Source: Leptospira fletcheri (GTDB lineage: Bacteria > Spirochaetota > Leptospiria > Leptospirales > Leptospiraceae). From it: DNA of 64,000 bases. The notes under the pieces are model-generated. The model was not told where the DNA came from. It searched no databases and worked only from the letters and a program-made list of their open reading frames with translations. The translations under genes were made by a program, and so were the position numbers. The DNA lies in assembly GCF_004769195.1 (NCBI RefSeq), contig NZ_RQET01000002.1, forward strand, positions 149,127-213,126, given 5' to 3'. This document shows, in pieces, positions 35,083-42,974 of the stretch (within the stretch, counting starts at the first letter, position 1; each line of letters starts with the position of its first letter).

Positions 35083-35675
35083 ACCTATACCGAAAACGAA
35101 TCCTTTCTCTAGTATTTCTTTTACTCCTAGCGGTTTCCAACTGCACGGTGAGTTACGTGAAAGAGTCTCCCGATCTTACGAAATCTCTGGCTCGATTCAA
35201 ACGGTTGGTGGTCGTGATGGATCCCAAGTCCACGTTGGGTTCGGCGGAATCCAAAATGGCGAAAGCGATGTCGGAGCAATATCTAGCCCACCACCGGGAA
35301 TTCATCGTTTATCCCAATCCTAAAAATTCGGGGGAAACCTGTACGGAAATCCCAGGAAAGGCCCAAGGAATTTTTCTACTCAAGATGAGCGAGGAAATCT
35401 CCGGTTCTAAAATCAAACTCTCCGCTCTAGGACAGTTGAAAAGTTGCCCCGGCAATTCCGTATTGTGGGAAGCCTTAGCCTCCTCCTCTTATTCCACGAC
35501 CGGAGAAGAAGAGCAGTCTTTACGAAAGACTTATATTCAGAAATTCGGCGAGTCCGTCGGTCCCAAGGCGGCTCCCTATTATCATTTGCTCAGAGCCCTA
35601 TTCGACGAAATTACCGGCCCGGTATTAAACGAAGCGGAACAGGACGAAAAGATCGAGATAGAATCCCAAACCTGA
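35079..35675 (+). CDS. Lipoprotein coupled to the MMPL transporter gene
   Basis: The 198-residue protein begins MNLYRKRILSLVFLLLLAVSNC, a lipoprotein signal. The mature part has LARFKRLVVVMDPKSTLG and a GIFLLKMSEEISGSKIKL strand pattern. It resembles lipoproteins annotated as the MXAN_6521/LA_1396 family, though this was judged from memory. It overlaps the transporter stop by four bases (ATGA). An outer-membrane or periplasmic anchor for the transport complex is a reasonable inference; no direct function is known. Confidence 0.75.
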   Translation: MNLYRKRILSLVFLLLLAVSNCTVSYVKESPDLTKSLARFKRLVVVMDPKSTLGSAESKMAKAMSEQYLAHHREFIVYPNPKNSGETCTEIPGKAQGIFLLKMSEEISGSKIKLSALGQLKSCPGNSVLWEALASSSYSTTGEEEQSLRKTYIQKFGESVGPKAAPYYHLLRALFDEITGPVLNEAEQDEKIEIESQT

Positions 35676-35782
35676 ATTCGAATAGTGTTCGGTATGAATC
35701 CGAAAACTTCTTCTTGACCTGAATCACTTCTGCGTTCGTATAAACTCTCCGGGAAATGACCCGGAGAAGGAGTTCTACAGCA

Positions 35783-36049
35783 ATGATCTTGGTTTCTAAA
35801 GTAATTACGGGACTTTTTTGGTTTCTTTGGTTTTCCGTACTCTTCCAAGCGATCCGAATTTTTCCTCAACTCGACGGCTGGATCGTGCTTGCAGGTTGGG
35901 TGATTTTAGGTCTACACGTTTTGGAAACCGGAATCTACTCGATTCGCGCCCCGCAAAGAGGAGGATTCCGATTGAACGATGCGGTTCAAGTTTTGTTGTT
36001 CGGAGTTTTCCATCTGATTCCCGTAAGTTTTTCCGACAAGAAAGAATAA
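35783..36049 (+). CDS. Small membrane protein, DUF1145-like
   Basis: The 88-residue protein has three hydrophobic helices (about 5-25, 32-52 and 65-80) and a short charged tail. The pattern WFLWFSVLFQ, then GWIVLAGWVILGLHVLE, resembles DUF1145. The ATG at 35783 has an AAGGAG ribosome site ten bases upstream; the frame extends nine codons to an ATG at 35756 without a good site. It probably stands alone. Function is unknown. Confidence 0.65.
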   Translation: MILVSKVITGLFWFLWFSVLFQAIRIFPQLDGWIVLAGWVILGLHVLETGIYSIRAPQRGGFRLNDAVQVLLFGVFHLIPVSFSDKKE

Positions 36050-36085
36050 CGGAACGGAAGTCGCGCACGAAAACGCCGGAGTGAA

Positions 36086-36559
36086 TCATCTTTCGGATTC
36101 ATCCGGCCGATTCAAAACGTAACCGATCTCGGGAGACAAGGGCATCTTACTCTTTACGAAGACTCCGCTCCCGCGAGCAGCCTCCTTGCCTCTCGAATCG
36201 TATAATACGGATTCGGCGATGATCTGGTTTCCTAGATTCTGTAGAACTTTCCCCCGCGCAGTCATAAATCCGTCTTTGATCGCCCGAGTTAGCTGGAGTT
36301 GGAATGTAAGCGTAAGCACAAAGACTTCCGTCACGATCGAATTCGCCGCAAAAAAAGCCGCATCATCCAGTGCCTTAAAATAAACGGATCCATGAACGGA
36401 CCGCGCCGCATGAAAGAAATCCTCTCGAACCGGAATTTCCACTTCCGCCTCCATCCGGGAGATCCTGATTGTGGGTTTGAAAAAACCGTTAATCGGCGCT
36501 TTTCCATGATACATATTTTCCAGTTTGCGGTAGTGCTCGTCCCAGATCGTGTCGCTCAT
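36086..36559 (-). CDS. Hotdog-fold thioesterase (PaaI-like)
   Basis: The 157-residue protein has the hotdog pattern HAARSVHGSVYFKALDDAAFFAANS (about 50-75) and later FQLQLTRAIKDGFMTARGKVL, as in PaaI-type acyl-CoA thioesterases. It would hydrolyse a CoA or ACP thioester in the cytoplasm. A GGGAGA ribosome site precedes the ATG. It is eight bases after the TetR-type regulator gene on the same strand, so the regulator may control it as well as the divergent gene. Confidence 0.82.
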   Translation of the reverse strand: MSDTIWDEHYRKLENMYHGKAPINGFFKPTIRISRMEAEVEIPVREDFFHAARSVHGSVYFKALDDAAFFAANSIVTEVFVLTLTFQLQLTRAIKDGFMTARGKVLQNLGNQIIAESVLYDSRGKEAARGSGVFVKSKMPLSPEIGYVLNRPDESER

Positions 36560-36567
36560 AAATCTCC

Positions 36568-37140
36568 CTATTTTAACGTCGCGAATTTTTCGCGAATCAA
36601 CTTACGTACATGTAACGCAAGTTCCTTGTTTTTCAACGAATGCGTAGCCCAATTATAACTCACTACGAGCGCGATCACTTGATCGGCAAATTCGGCTCCG
36701 CTAGACTTGGAGCCCTTCCGTTCCTCGCTCAATTCGGCCGCCATAAATCTCCGGAAAAGATTGAAGAGTCTCCGGATCTCACCGTTCACGGTTTCTCCTA
36801 GGGAATCCCCTTCCATGGAAACCCGTCCGAAAAAACAACCTCCGGGAAAGACTTTCCCGTCCACATACTGGATCCAAGACTCGCAAAATGCCCGAGCTCT
36901 CGCCGTTCCGGACGGCTTTTTTCTAGCGGGTTGAATGACGTGCTCGCTAAAAACACCCATTGCATATCGGATCGTTTCGATTTGCAGCGCCTCTTTTGAA
37001 CCGAAAGGACCGTGCAGGCCTGCCTTACTCATGCCGATCGACTTCGCCAGTTTGCCTATCGTAAGATCGTTGAGTCCGTGCAAGGAGGCATAGTCCGCCG
37101 CAGCTGCCAGGATCTTTTTTCGGGAATCGGCGATTTCCAT
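36568..37140 (-). CDS. TetR-family regulator
   Basis: The 190-residue protein has a TetR-type N-terminal helix-turn-helix: KKILAAAADYASLHGL then TIGKLAKSIGMSKAGLHGPF at about 29-48. The C-terminal ligand domain contains GGCFFGRV, where cysteines could bind or sense something. I use the ATG at 37140; the frame reaches 37179 but without a better site. Two identical palindromes lie in the 120-base gap before the divergent membrane protein gene and are its likely operators. The ligand is unknown. Confidence 0.87.
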   Translation of the reverse strand: MEIADSRKKILAAAADYASLHGLNDLTIGKLAKSIGMSKAGLHGPFGSKEALQIETIRYAMGVFSEHVIQPARKKPSGTARARAFCESWIQYVDGKVFPGGCFFGRVSMEGDSLGETVNGEIRRLFNLFRRFMAAELSEERKGSKSSGAEFADQVIALVVSYNWATHSLKNKELALHVRKLIREKFATLK

Positions 37141-37192
37141 CTTTTTTTCAAGATTGCATCCGCCAAAAAAGAACCACAAGAAAAAAACCGTA

Positions 37193-37240
37193 CGAACGTT
37201 CGGAAGATATGCATTTTTAGATTTACGAACGAACGTTCGT
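37193..37240. promoter_or_regulatory. Two identical palindromic operators (TetR-type)
   Basis: CGAACGTTCG occurs twice as a perfect palindrome, at 37193-37202 and 37230-37239, with centres 37 bases apart. The second is extended to ACGAACGTTCGT and lies between a TTTACG (-35, 37222-37227) and a TATACT (-10, 37245-37250) spaced 17 bases apart, the probable promoter of the plus-strand gene. The adjacent TetR gene is the natural regulator. Confidence 0.7.
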
Positions 37241-37260
37241 ACTCTATACTTTCAAAGACT

Positions 37261-37752
37261 ATGGAACCTAAATATTATTTTCTTTTGGCTTCGACTATGG
37301 GAGCGATCGCTTCTACATTACTTGTCAAGGATGTCCTTTTGCCGAGAGGTAAAGGAAACTTTACGAAAACCCTACAAGGTTTACTGCTCGTGCATGTCTT
37401 CCGTTTTGTAGGAATGTCCATGTACATACCGAATGTGGTAGGTCCGGAAATGCCCCAGGCTTTCGTTTTCCCCGCCGTATGGGGGGATTTTGTCGCCGCC
37501 TTGTTGGCATTATCCTCTTATCTTCTACTTTCGCGCGGTTCGAGGCTGGCGATACCGGCGGTTTGGATCTTTAATATCGAAGGCTTCGTCGACCTACTCT
37601 ATGCTGCCGTCCAGGCCTTAACTCTACATATAGCCGCTCATGTCGGGTTGATGTTCGTTATTTTCACCGCGTATGCGCCTTTGCTGGTGGTGATTCATAT
37701 TACGGTATTCCGTTTACTCTTGCGCAAACGGGATACCGGTAAGACCGAATAA
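37261..37752 (+). CDS. Small membrane protein controlled by the TetR gene
   Basis: The 163-residue protein has five or so hydrophobic segments and no recognised domain. The ATG at 37261 is chosen because the TATACT element at 37245-37250 predicts a transcript starting almost at the start codon; the open frame back to 37012 runs through the operators and the TetR gene and is not real. Its position, divergent from the regulator with the two operators between, suggests an inducible transporter- or hydrophobic-molecule-related protein. Confidence 0.75.
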   Translation: MEPKYYFLLASTMGAIASTLLVKDVLLPRGKGNFTKTLQGLLLVHVFRFVGMSMYIPNVVGPEMPQAFVFPAVWGDFVAALLALSSYLLLSRGSRLAIPAVWIFNIEGFVDLLYAAVQALTLHIAAHVGLMFVIFTAYAPLLVVIHITVFRLLLRKRDTGKTE

Positions 37753-37771
37753 GAAATACGAGTACTCAGAA

Positions 37772-37799
37772 ACGGGTCGCTCTACGGATGTCGACCCGT
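37772..37799 (+). terminator. Stem-loop between two convergent genes
   Basis: ACGGGTCG (37772-37779) and CGACCCGT (37792-37799) form an eight-base perfect stem with a 12-base loop, right at the end of the convergent nitronate monooxygenase gene. It probably ends transcription from both directions. Confidence 0.5.
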
Positions 37800-38716
37800 C
37801 ACTGAACCTTAGGCAATGCCCCGAGGATTTCTCCGTATTCTCTCGCCATATTCCGGACGATTTCACCCGCGGGAAGCACGGAGTCGATCTGGGCCACTCC
37901 TTGACCTGCAGACCAGATGTCCTTCCATCTCTTGAATTCCTGGTCTATACTCATGGAACGGTTCGCATGAAAATCGTCTCCCGCCTTTTCCACCGACCGC
38001 TTCAACCAATTGGCGGGGATTCCCGAGATCTTTTCTGTATAAACGATCTCCTCCGGAGGAGAGTCCACGATCATTTGCTTGTATTCCTCGGAAGCGGCGG
38101 CTTCTTGAGAGGCGATCAAACGGGTTCCGATATAGACCGCATCCGCACCTAGGGAAAGTGCAGCCGCCATTTGCTGGCCGCCACTGATCGCCCCGGCGGC
38201 AAGAACGGGAAGACCGACTTCCTTTTTCAGGTACGGAATCAGACTAAAAGGAGAAATCGCTCCTGCATGACCTCCCGCTCCCTGCGCTACGGCCACCAAT
38301 GCATCGGCTCCCGACTTGGCTACGATGTTCGCGTGTTTCAGAGTCGTCACGTCGCAGAACACTTTCGTACCTACAGACTTAGCTTCCCCCACGATGCTTC
38401 TCGGGCTTCCCAAGCTCGTAATGATCAATTCCACTTTGAACTCCAGCAAAAGTTCGAAATGTTTGGCCCAATTCGGATTGTGGTCCTTATGAAGAATCAA
38501 GTTAACACCGATAGGTTTTTTAGTTCTAGAACGGATTTCTTCCAATCCCCTTCTTAACTCTTCTATCGTCCTGTAATTTTGGGAAGGGAAAGTTCCCATT
38601 CCTCCCGCTTCCGAAACGGCTACGACCAAATCGGGATAAGAGACCAAAAACATGGGTGCTCCGATGATCGGCAAGTCGATCCGAAGCATATCTGTGATGG
38701 GAGTACGTATTTTCAT
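37799..38716 (-). CDS. Nitronate monooxygenase-family flavoprotein
   Basis: The 305-residue protein (from the ATG at 38716) has the TIM-barrel FMN fold of nitronate monooxygenases: LPIIGAPMFLVSYPDLVVAVSEAGGMGTFPSQN, VAQGAGGHAGAISP near 170-185 and VLAAGAISGGQQMAAALSLGADAVYIGTRLIA around 200. It oxidises nitronates or reduces related substrates with FMN. A start at 38734 is also possible; the frame runs to 38926 but that part is not family-like. The divergent monooxygenase gene begins about 85 bases away, so both may share a regulatory region. Confidence 0.85.
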   Translation of the reverse strand: MKIRTPITDMLRIDLPIIGAPMFLVSYPDLVVAVSEAGGMGTFPSQNYRTIEELRRGLEEIRSRTKKPIGVNLILHKDHNPNWAKHFELLLEFKVELIITSLGSPRSIVGEAKSVGTKVFCDVTTLKHANIVAKSGADALVAVAQGAGGHAGAISPFSLIPYLKKEVGLPVLAAGAISGGQQMAAALSLGADAVYIGTRLIASQEAAASEEYKQMIVDSPPEEIVYTEKISGIPANWLKRSVEKAGDDFHANRSMSIDQEFKRWKDIWSAGQGVAQIDSVLPAGEIVRNMAREYGEILGALPKVQ

Positions 38717-38800
38717 AGAAGAGATGCTTTCCATGCCGTGCTGCTGAATCCATCTTTTTTTTCTCGCAGTCCGGAAATCGAATGTTACTCTGGGTTCGAT

Positions 38801-39115
38801 ATGATCGTAACCGTCTCTTCCTATAAAATCCTTCCCGAAAAAATCGACGAGTTCCGGGAAATCAGCACGGAACTGGCAGCAGAATCTCTGAAAGAAATCG
38901 GAGTGCACAGATTCGACTTTCTGCAAAACGACGGAGATGACGGTAGATTTTTATTGATCGAAGCTTACGAAAACGAATCTGCTCGGAAGGCCCATTTAGA
39001 AACCCCCCACTTTCTGAATTGGAGACGTGCCGTACCGGAAATGTTTTCCCAAGGAACCACCACGGTCCCGTACAAACCCGTCTTCCCTCCTGCTGCGGAT
39101 TGGAAGAAATCGTAA
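38801..39115 (+). CDS. Antibiotic biosynthesis monooxygenase-like protein
   Basis: The 104-residue protein begins MIVTVSSYKILPEKIDEFRE and contains GVHRFDFLQN and ESARKAHLETPHFLNWR, the pattern of the small ferredoxin-like ABM family (LsrG/YgiN type). These proteins oxidise or rearrange small molecules without cofactor, often quinones. The ATG at 38801 is 67 codons into a longer open frame; the longer form would overlap the opposite-strand gene. It is divergent from the nitronate monooxygenase gene. Confidence 0.8.
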   Translation: MIVTVSSYKILPEKIDEFREISTELAAESLKEIGVHRFDFLQNDGDDGRFLLIEAYENESARKAHLETPHFLNWRRAVPEMFSQGTTTVPYKPVFPPAADWKKS

Positions 39116-39279
39116 ATACGTTCGATCCTAGCCGATTTTTTTTCGTACACTTCTCCGGTCGCCAAGGGGCCTTACTAGAATAAGTTCGGACCGAGGAAAA
39201 CTTCCGAAATCGCAAAACTGTAACTATATATGTTACGTTTTTTCTCTCATTTCGAACTTTCCTAGGTCCAAGAATTAGT

Positions 39280-40308
39280 ATGGTTCAGTTCGCAAATTCC
39301 GACATTTACAACAAAAACGATCCGGCGCTCTCCCGCAAATCCTCCCCCATACCGGCCGGGGATTCCCGCTCCGTCGGAGACGAATCGGAACTTTTGGATG
39401 CATATTCCAATTCCGTAATCAAGGCGGTGGATCGAGTGGGTCCCGCAGTGGTGCATTTGCAAGTGGAATCTTCCTCCGGAGGACAGGCTGGAAGCGGCTC
39501 CGGATTCCTACTGACTCCGGACGGATTCATCGCAACCAATAGTCACGTCATTCACGGAGCATCCAAAATCCGGGTCCGACTTTCCGACGGATCCTCTACG
39601 GAAGCGGAACTCGTAGGGGACGATCCCTTTACGGATGTCGCCGTACTCAGGATCCGAGGAAACGGATACGGTCATGCTGGATTCGCCGATTCAGGAAAAT
39701 TGAAAGTGGGACAACTCGTCATCGCCATCGGCAATCCGTACGGGTTCGAATCCACAGTGACCGCAGGTGTGGTCAGCGCCCTAGGAAGAACTCTCCGCTC
39801 TCGAACGGGAAGGCTCATCGATAACGTCATCCAGACGGATGCGGCTTTGAATCCCGGAAATTCCGGAGGCCCCTTGGTCGATTCCTTAGGAAGAATCGTG
39901 GGTATCAATACTGCAATCATCCTCCCGGCTCAAGGGATCTGCTTTGCGGTGGGTTCCAGCACGGCGGAATACGTGATCACCAGATTGATCACCCACGGAA
40001 GCGTAAAGAGAGGATATCTAGGAATCGGAGGGCAGAACCAAACGGTTCCCTCCGCAATTCGAAGTCTGAATCGCCTACGTCAGGAAAGCGGAGTCCTAGT
40101 GCAGAGCGTGGAACCCGGTTCCCCGGCGGATCGCTCCGGCATTCGGAACGGAGATCTCGTTATCTATTTATCGGATCGGGAAATTCTAGGAGTGGATGAT
40201 CTCCATAAGGTCTTGGACGAATCCAGCATAGGTAGAAAACTAACCGTCCGATTGATACGCGACAGTTCTCTGAGAACCTTTTTTGTGGAACCCAGAGAAC
40301 TAAAATAG
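39280..40308 (+). CDS. HtrA/DegP-like serine protease, S1C family
   Basis: The 342-residue protein has a trypsin-like core with His89 (NSHVIHG), Asp119 (FTDVAVL) and Ser195 (GNSGGPL), and one PDZ domain from about 245 to the end (SGVLVQSVEPGSPADRSGIRNGD). It lacks a clear signal peptide, unlike DegP, and has only a single PDZ, so it resembles DegS-like or cytoplasmic members. It would degrade misfolded or specific proteins. It stands alone; a hairpin-containing promoter region of about 165 bases precedes it. Confidence 0.88.
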   Translation: MVQFANSDIYNKNDPALSRKSSPIPAGDSRSVGDESELLDAYSNSVIKAVDRVGPAVVHLQVESSSGGQAGSGSGFLLTPDGFIATNSHVIHGASKIRVRLSDGSSTEAELVGDDPFTDVAVLRIRGNGYGHAGFADSGKLKVGQLVIAIGNPYGFESTVTAGVVSALGRTLRSRTGRLIDNVIQTDAALNPGNSGGPLVDSLGRIVGINTAIILPAQGICFAVGSSTAEYVITRLITHGSVKRGYLGIGGQNQTVPSAIRSLNRLRQESGVLVQSVEPGSPADRSGIRNGDLVIYLSDREILGVDDLHKVLDESSIGRKLTVRLIRDSSLRTFFVEPRELK

Positions 40309-40314
40309 GTTTTT

Positions 40315-41025
40315 TTAAAGTTCCGGAACGTCCATGAGGAGAAGTTCTGAATCTTCCAGGGCCTTCACTTCCAATACGTCGTCTAGAGAAAAACCTGCCC
40401 CGTCTCGAGGGAGGAGTTCCACTCCGTTGATCTGCACTTTTCCGCCGATCAGGAATGCGTACACCCCGCCCTTTTGATTCTTACGTTGGTATTCCAACCG
40501 GACTCCTGCGTCCAAATTTCCCAGGGAAAACCAAGCGTTTTGGTGGATCCAGAGCGATTCCGAATTCTGATCGGGAGAAACCACGACTTGAAAACGGTTT
40601 TTCCTCTCTTCGACGGAATACGTTTTTTGGGCGTATCTAGGAGAAACGGATCTTTTTTCCGGAATCACCCAAATCTGAAGCAAGCTCAAGGGCTCGGAGG
40701 CGGAATGATTGAATTCAGAATGCAATATCCCGGTTCCCGCAGACATGACTTGTACTTCTCCGGCACGGATCACTCCATTCGTTCCGATACTGTCCTTGTG
40801 TTCCACCGCGCCTTCCAGCGGAATGGTGATGATCTCCATATCCTGGTGAGGATGCATCGGAAATCCCGTACCTCCAGCGATCGTATCATCGTTTAACACA
40901 CGTAAGGCTCCGAAATGGATCCTGGATTCGTCCGTATAAGAACCGAAGCTGAACGTGTGCTTGGATTTCAGCCAGCCGTAATCAACCTTTCCCCTAGTTT
41001 CCGACTTATGCAACACTGCTTCCAT
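40315..41025 (-). CDS. Pirin-family protein
   Basis: The 236-residue protein is a bicupin of the pirin family: the N-terminal cupin carries HPHQDMEIITIPLEG near 58-72 with metal-binding His and Glu, and HSEFNHS follows near 101-107. It is close to YhhW, which has quercetinase activity in E. coli, though pirins vary. A strong AAGGAGG site precedes the ATG. It ends seven bases before the convergent protease stop. Confidence 0.87.
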   Translation of the reverse strand: MEAVLHKSETRGKVDYGWLKSKHTFSFGSYTDESRIHFGALRVLNDDTIAGGTGFPMHPHQDMEIITIPLEGAVEHKDSIGTNGVIRAGEVQVMSAGTGILHSEFNHSASEPLSLLQIWVIPEKRSVSPRYAQKTYSVEERKNRFQVVVSPDQNSESLWIHQNAWFSLGNLDAGVRLEYQRKNQKGGVYAFLIGGKVQINGVELLPRDGAGFSLDDVLEVKALEDSELLLMDVPEL

Positions 41026-41123
41026 GAAATCCTCCTTTTCCCGTTTTTTTCCGGGATAGTATTTAGACGAATTCTAAAATAGATGGTTCAATAATAAAGT
41101 ATTAGAGTGCAAAAAAATCAAAC

Positions 41124-41477
41124 CTATTCCCTTACCGGAGTCCCCAGGATAACAATGCAGCGAATGTAGATAAGAGGAGGAAGAAAAAAATATTTCGTAA
41201 ACACTTCTCCGTTCGCCAAGGACTCCGTACCGGGAGGAGACTTTGCGATCGCATTGTCGTACGCGGTTTGCAGATCCGGTTCGAAGGTGCCGAAATAGAT
41301 CGGGAAAAACCATCCCACGCAATCCTCTCCCTCCACCCTAGATTCCGATAAGGATTGCTTTTCCAGTACCGGACGAAACCGATCGATCTGAAAAAAGAGT
41401 TTTTCCGGACCGGCACAGCTTAGACAGAAAAGAAAAGGAACGAAAAAAAAGGGGAAAATGATCGGACGTTTTCTCAT
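41124..41477 (-). CDS. Small lipoprotein of unknown function
   Basis: The 117-residue protein begins MRKRPIIFPFFFVPFLFCLSC, a lipoprotein signal. The mature part has GEDCVGWFFPIYFG, then LIYIRCIVILG, with Cys residues at similar places as in the TRL-like proteins of the 26-27 kb cluster. This suggests a distant relative. It overlaps the next gene upstream by four bases (ATGA). Function is unknown. Confidence 0.65.
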   Translation of the reverse strand: MRKRPIIFPFFFVPFLFCLSCAGPEKLFFQIDRFRPVLEKQSLSESRVEGEDCVGWFFPIYFGTFEPDLQTAYDNAIAKSPPGTESLANGEVFTKYFFLPPLIYIRCIVILGTPVRE

Positions 41478-41767
41478 CTCGAGATCTCCAATCCGTACCG
41501 GACCCTAAGGCAGTGATTTCCGAAACCCAAATCGGTCTTAAAGATCTCCAGATCCCTTACGTTGGTCGCGTTCGGGCTCTTCTTTCGAATCCTTTCCAAT
41601 ATGGCTTCTAGATTTTCCTTACAATCCGATTCCTCTTGTTTGTACAGACCGCTCCTCACCTCGGGAGGAACTTCCTTCATTCTTATATTATCGAAATAAA
41701 ATAAGGTAGAGGTATAACAATCTCCCAGGAATAAAAATAGGATGAAAGCGAAACCCCTTCCCCACAT
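41474..41767 (-). CDS. Small lipoprotein, coupled to the next
   Basis: The 97-residue protein has a lipoprotein signal ending FLFLGDC after a short n-region. The mature part is charged, with QEESDCKENLEAILERIRKK and NHCLRVRYGLE. The start is the ATG at 41767; the frame runs to a TTG at 41788. It shares an ATGA overlap with the downstream lipoprotein gene and no clear family. It resembles many small Leptospira lipoproteins. Confidence 0.62.
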   Translation of the reverse strand: MWGRGFAFILFLFLGDCYTSTLFYFDNIRMKEVPPEVRSGLYKQEESDCKENLEAILERIRKKSPNATNVRDLEIFKTDLGFGNHCLRVRYGLEISR

Positions 41768-41832
41768 ACGGAAATGATAGAATCCCAAACGGAAGGCTTT
41801 TGCAAGAAATTTCTGAGGGAAACTTCGCGTAT

Positions 41833-42966
41833 CTAAAACAGGAAATCCAAAAGTCCGATACCGCAGCCGGAAACGAATCCCAATAGACTACCGTTGATCC
41901 GTATTTTCTCGAGAACTCTTCTCGTTTTCGCCTCGAGATTGATCCTGAATTGTCTAGGTTCCAGACGCTTCAACCCTCTCGCCACCTGCTCGCCCAGGTA
42001 TCTGGAGACGCTCGCATTCGTCTTCTCTCTCAAAAATTCCAATATGGAACGAATCGGTCCGTATTCCCTTAAATTTTCCATTTTTTGAATGTCTTTTACA
42101 TGGAGAGCGATTAGATCCGTCAACATACGGTTGAGTTGGTCCTTTCCGAAATCCGTCAAGGAACGCACCGCTTCTTCTTTTTTGGATTCGGGAAGTTCGT
42201 TCCAGGAACCTATGTACAAATCCGCACAGTCGGAAAACAGGGAAAAAATTTCGAATAAAACCGTATCTTCTTCGGAGTCGAATTCCTGATCCTCTTTTAA
42301 ACCGACTCCGAATTCGCGAACCCTTTTTTGAGGATCCAACAACCATACCAACGGTTTGGCCAAAAAAGAAAGACTGCGTGTGATCCGATCGATTCGGTCC
42401 TTAAAATCGTCCTGGTCTGCGGCCTTGACCAGTGCTTCTCCGACTAAGAAACGGACGGTTCCCAGGATCTCCTTTCTTCTACTCAAATCTTTTAGGATTT
42501 CCTGATCGGCTCCGGAAAAGCGGAAATTCGTTAGATATCGTACGATATCCTCTTCCACCTTTTCCCAAACCAGATCCAAAGCCTTACTGATCCTTTCGGG
42601 TCCGCCTAGATTTTCTTCAAGCAACTCGGAAAGGGCTGCGATCTGCTCCGGATCGTCCAAAATGCGGTCCATATACTCCCGCAATTTTTCCTCGTTCACC
42701 AGATCGGAAGAAACCCATTTTCCGATCTCCTCCGCGATGGTCTCGCTCTCTGTTTCCACCGCCCGGTACGTTTTCCATACGGCAAACCAATCGCAGACGG
42801 CTCCCACCAAACCTCCTTCCAATCCATGTAGGAGGACGCCTCCCCAAGGGAACCGATCCCATTTTCCTAAGAACCCCCAAAAAAGAAGCCCTCCGAAGAG
42901 AAGCAAAAGAAAATTGGAAAATAGCTGGAGTCTCGCGTAAGGCCTGTCTCTCGTTCCCGCGCTCAT
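41833..42966 (-). CDS. DUF445 family membrane protein
   Basis: The 377-residue protein has an N-terminal membrane region with GGLVGAVCDWFAVWKTY near 55-70, which is the DUF445 motif, then a long helical soluble part with many Glu and Lys, and ends in a hydrophobic GSLLGFVSGCGIGLLDFLF. DUF445 proteins are of unknown function. The start is the ATG at 42966; upstream residues to 43056 overlap the previous gene. It begins nine bases after the end of the large membrane protein gene and shares an operon with it. Confidence 0.8.
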   Translation of the reverse strand: MSAGTRDRPYARLQLFSNFLLLLFGGLLFWGFLGKWDRFPWGGVLLHGLEGGLVGAVCDWFAVWKTYRAVETESETIAEEIGKWVSSDLVNEEKLREYMDRILDDPEQIAALSELLEENLGGPERISKALDLVWEKVEEDIVRYLTNFRFSGADQEILKDLSRRKEILGTVRFLVGEALVKAADQDDFKDRIDRITRSLSFLAKPLVWLLDPQKRVREFGVGLKEDQEFDSEEDTVLFEIFSLFSDCADLYIGSWNELPESKKEEAVRSLTDFGKDQLNRMLTDLIALHVKDIQKMENLREYGPIRSILEFLREKTNASVSRYLGEQVARGLKRLEPRQFRINLEAKTRRVLEKIRINGSLLGFVSGCGIGLLDFLF

Positions 42967-42974
42967 ATCCCGGC

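Noticed and set aside
37012..37260. Upstream extension of the TetR-controlled membrane protein
   Set aside because: It would run through the TetR gene and both operators; the promoter elements place the start at 37261.
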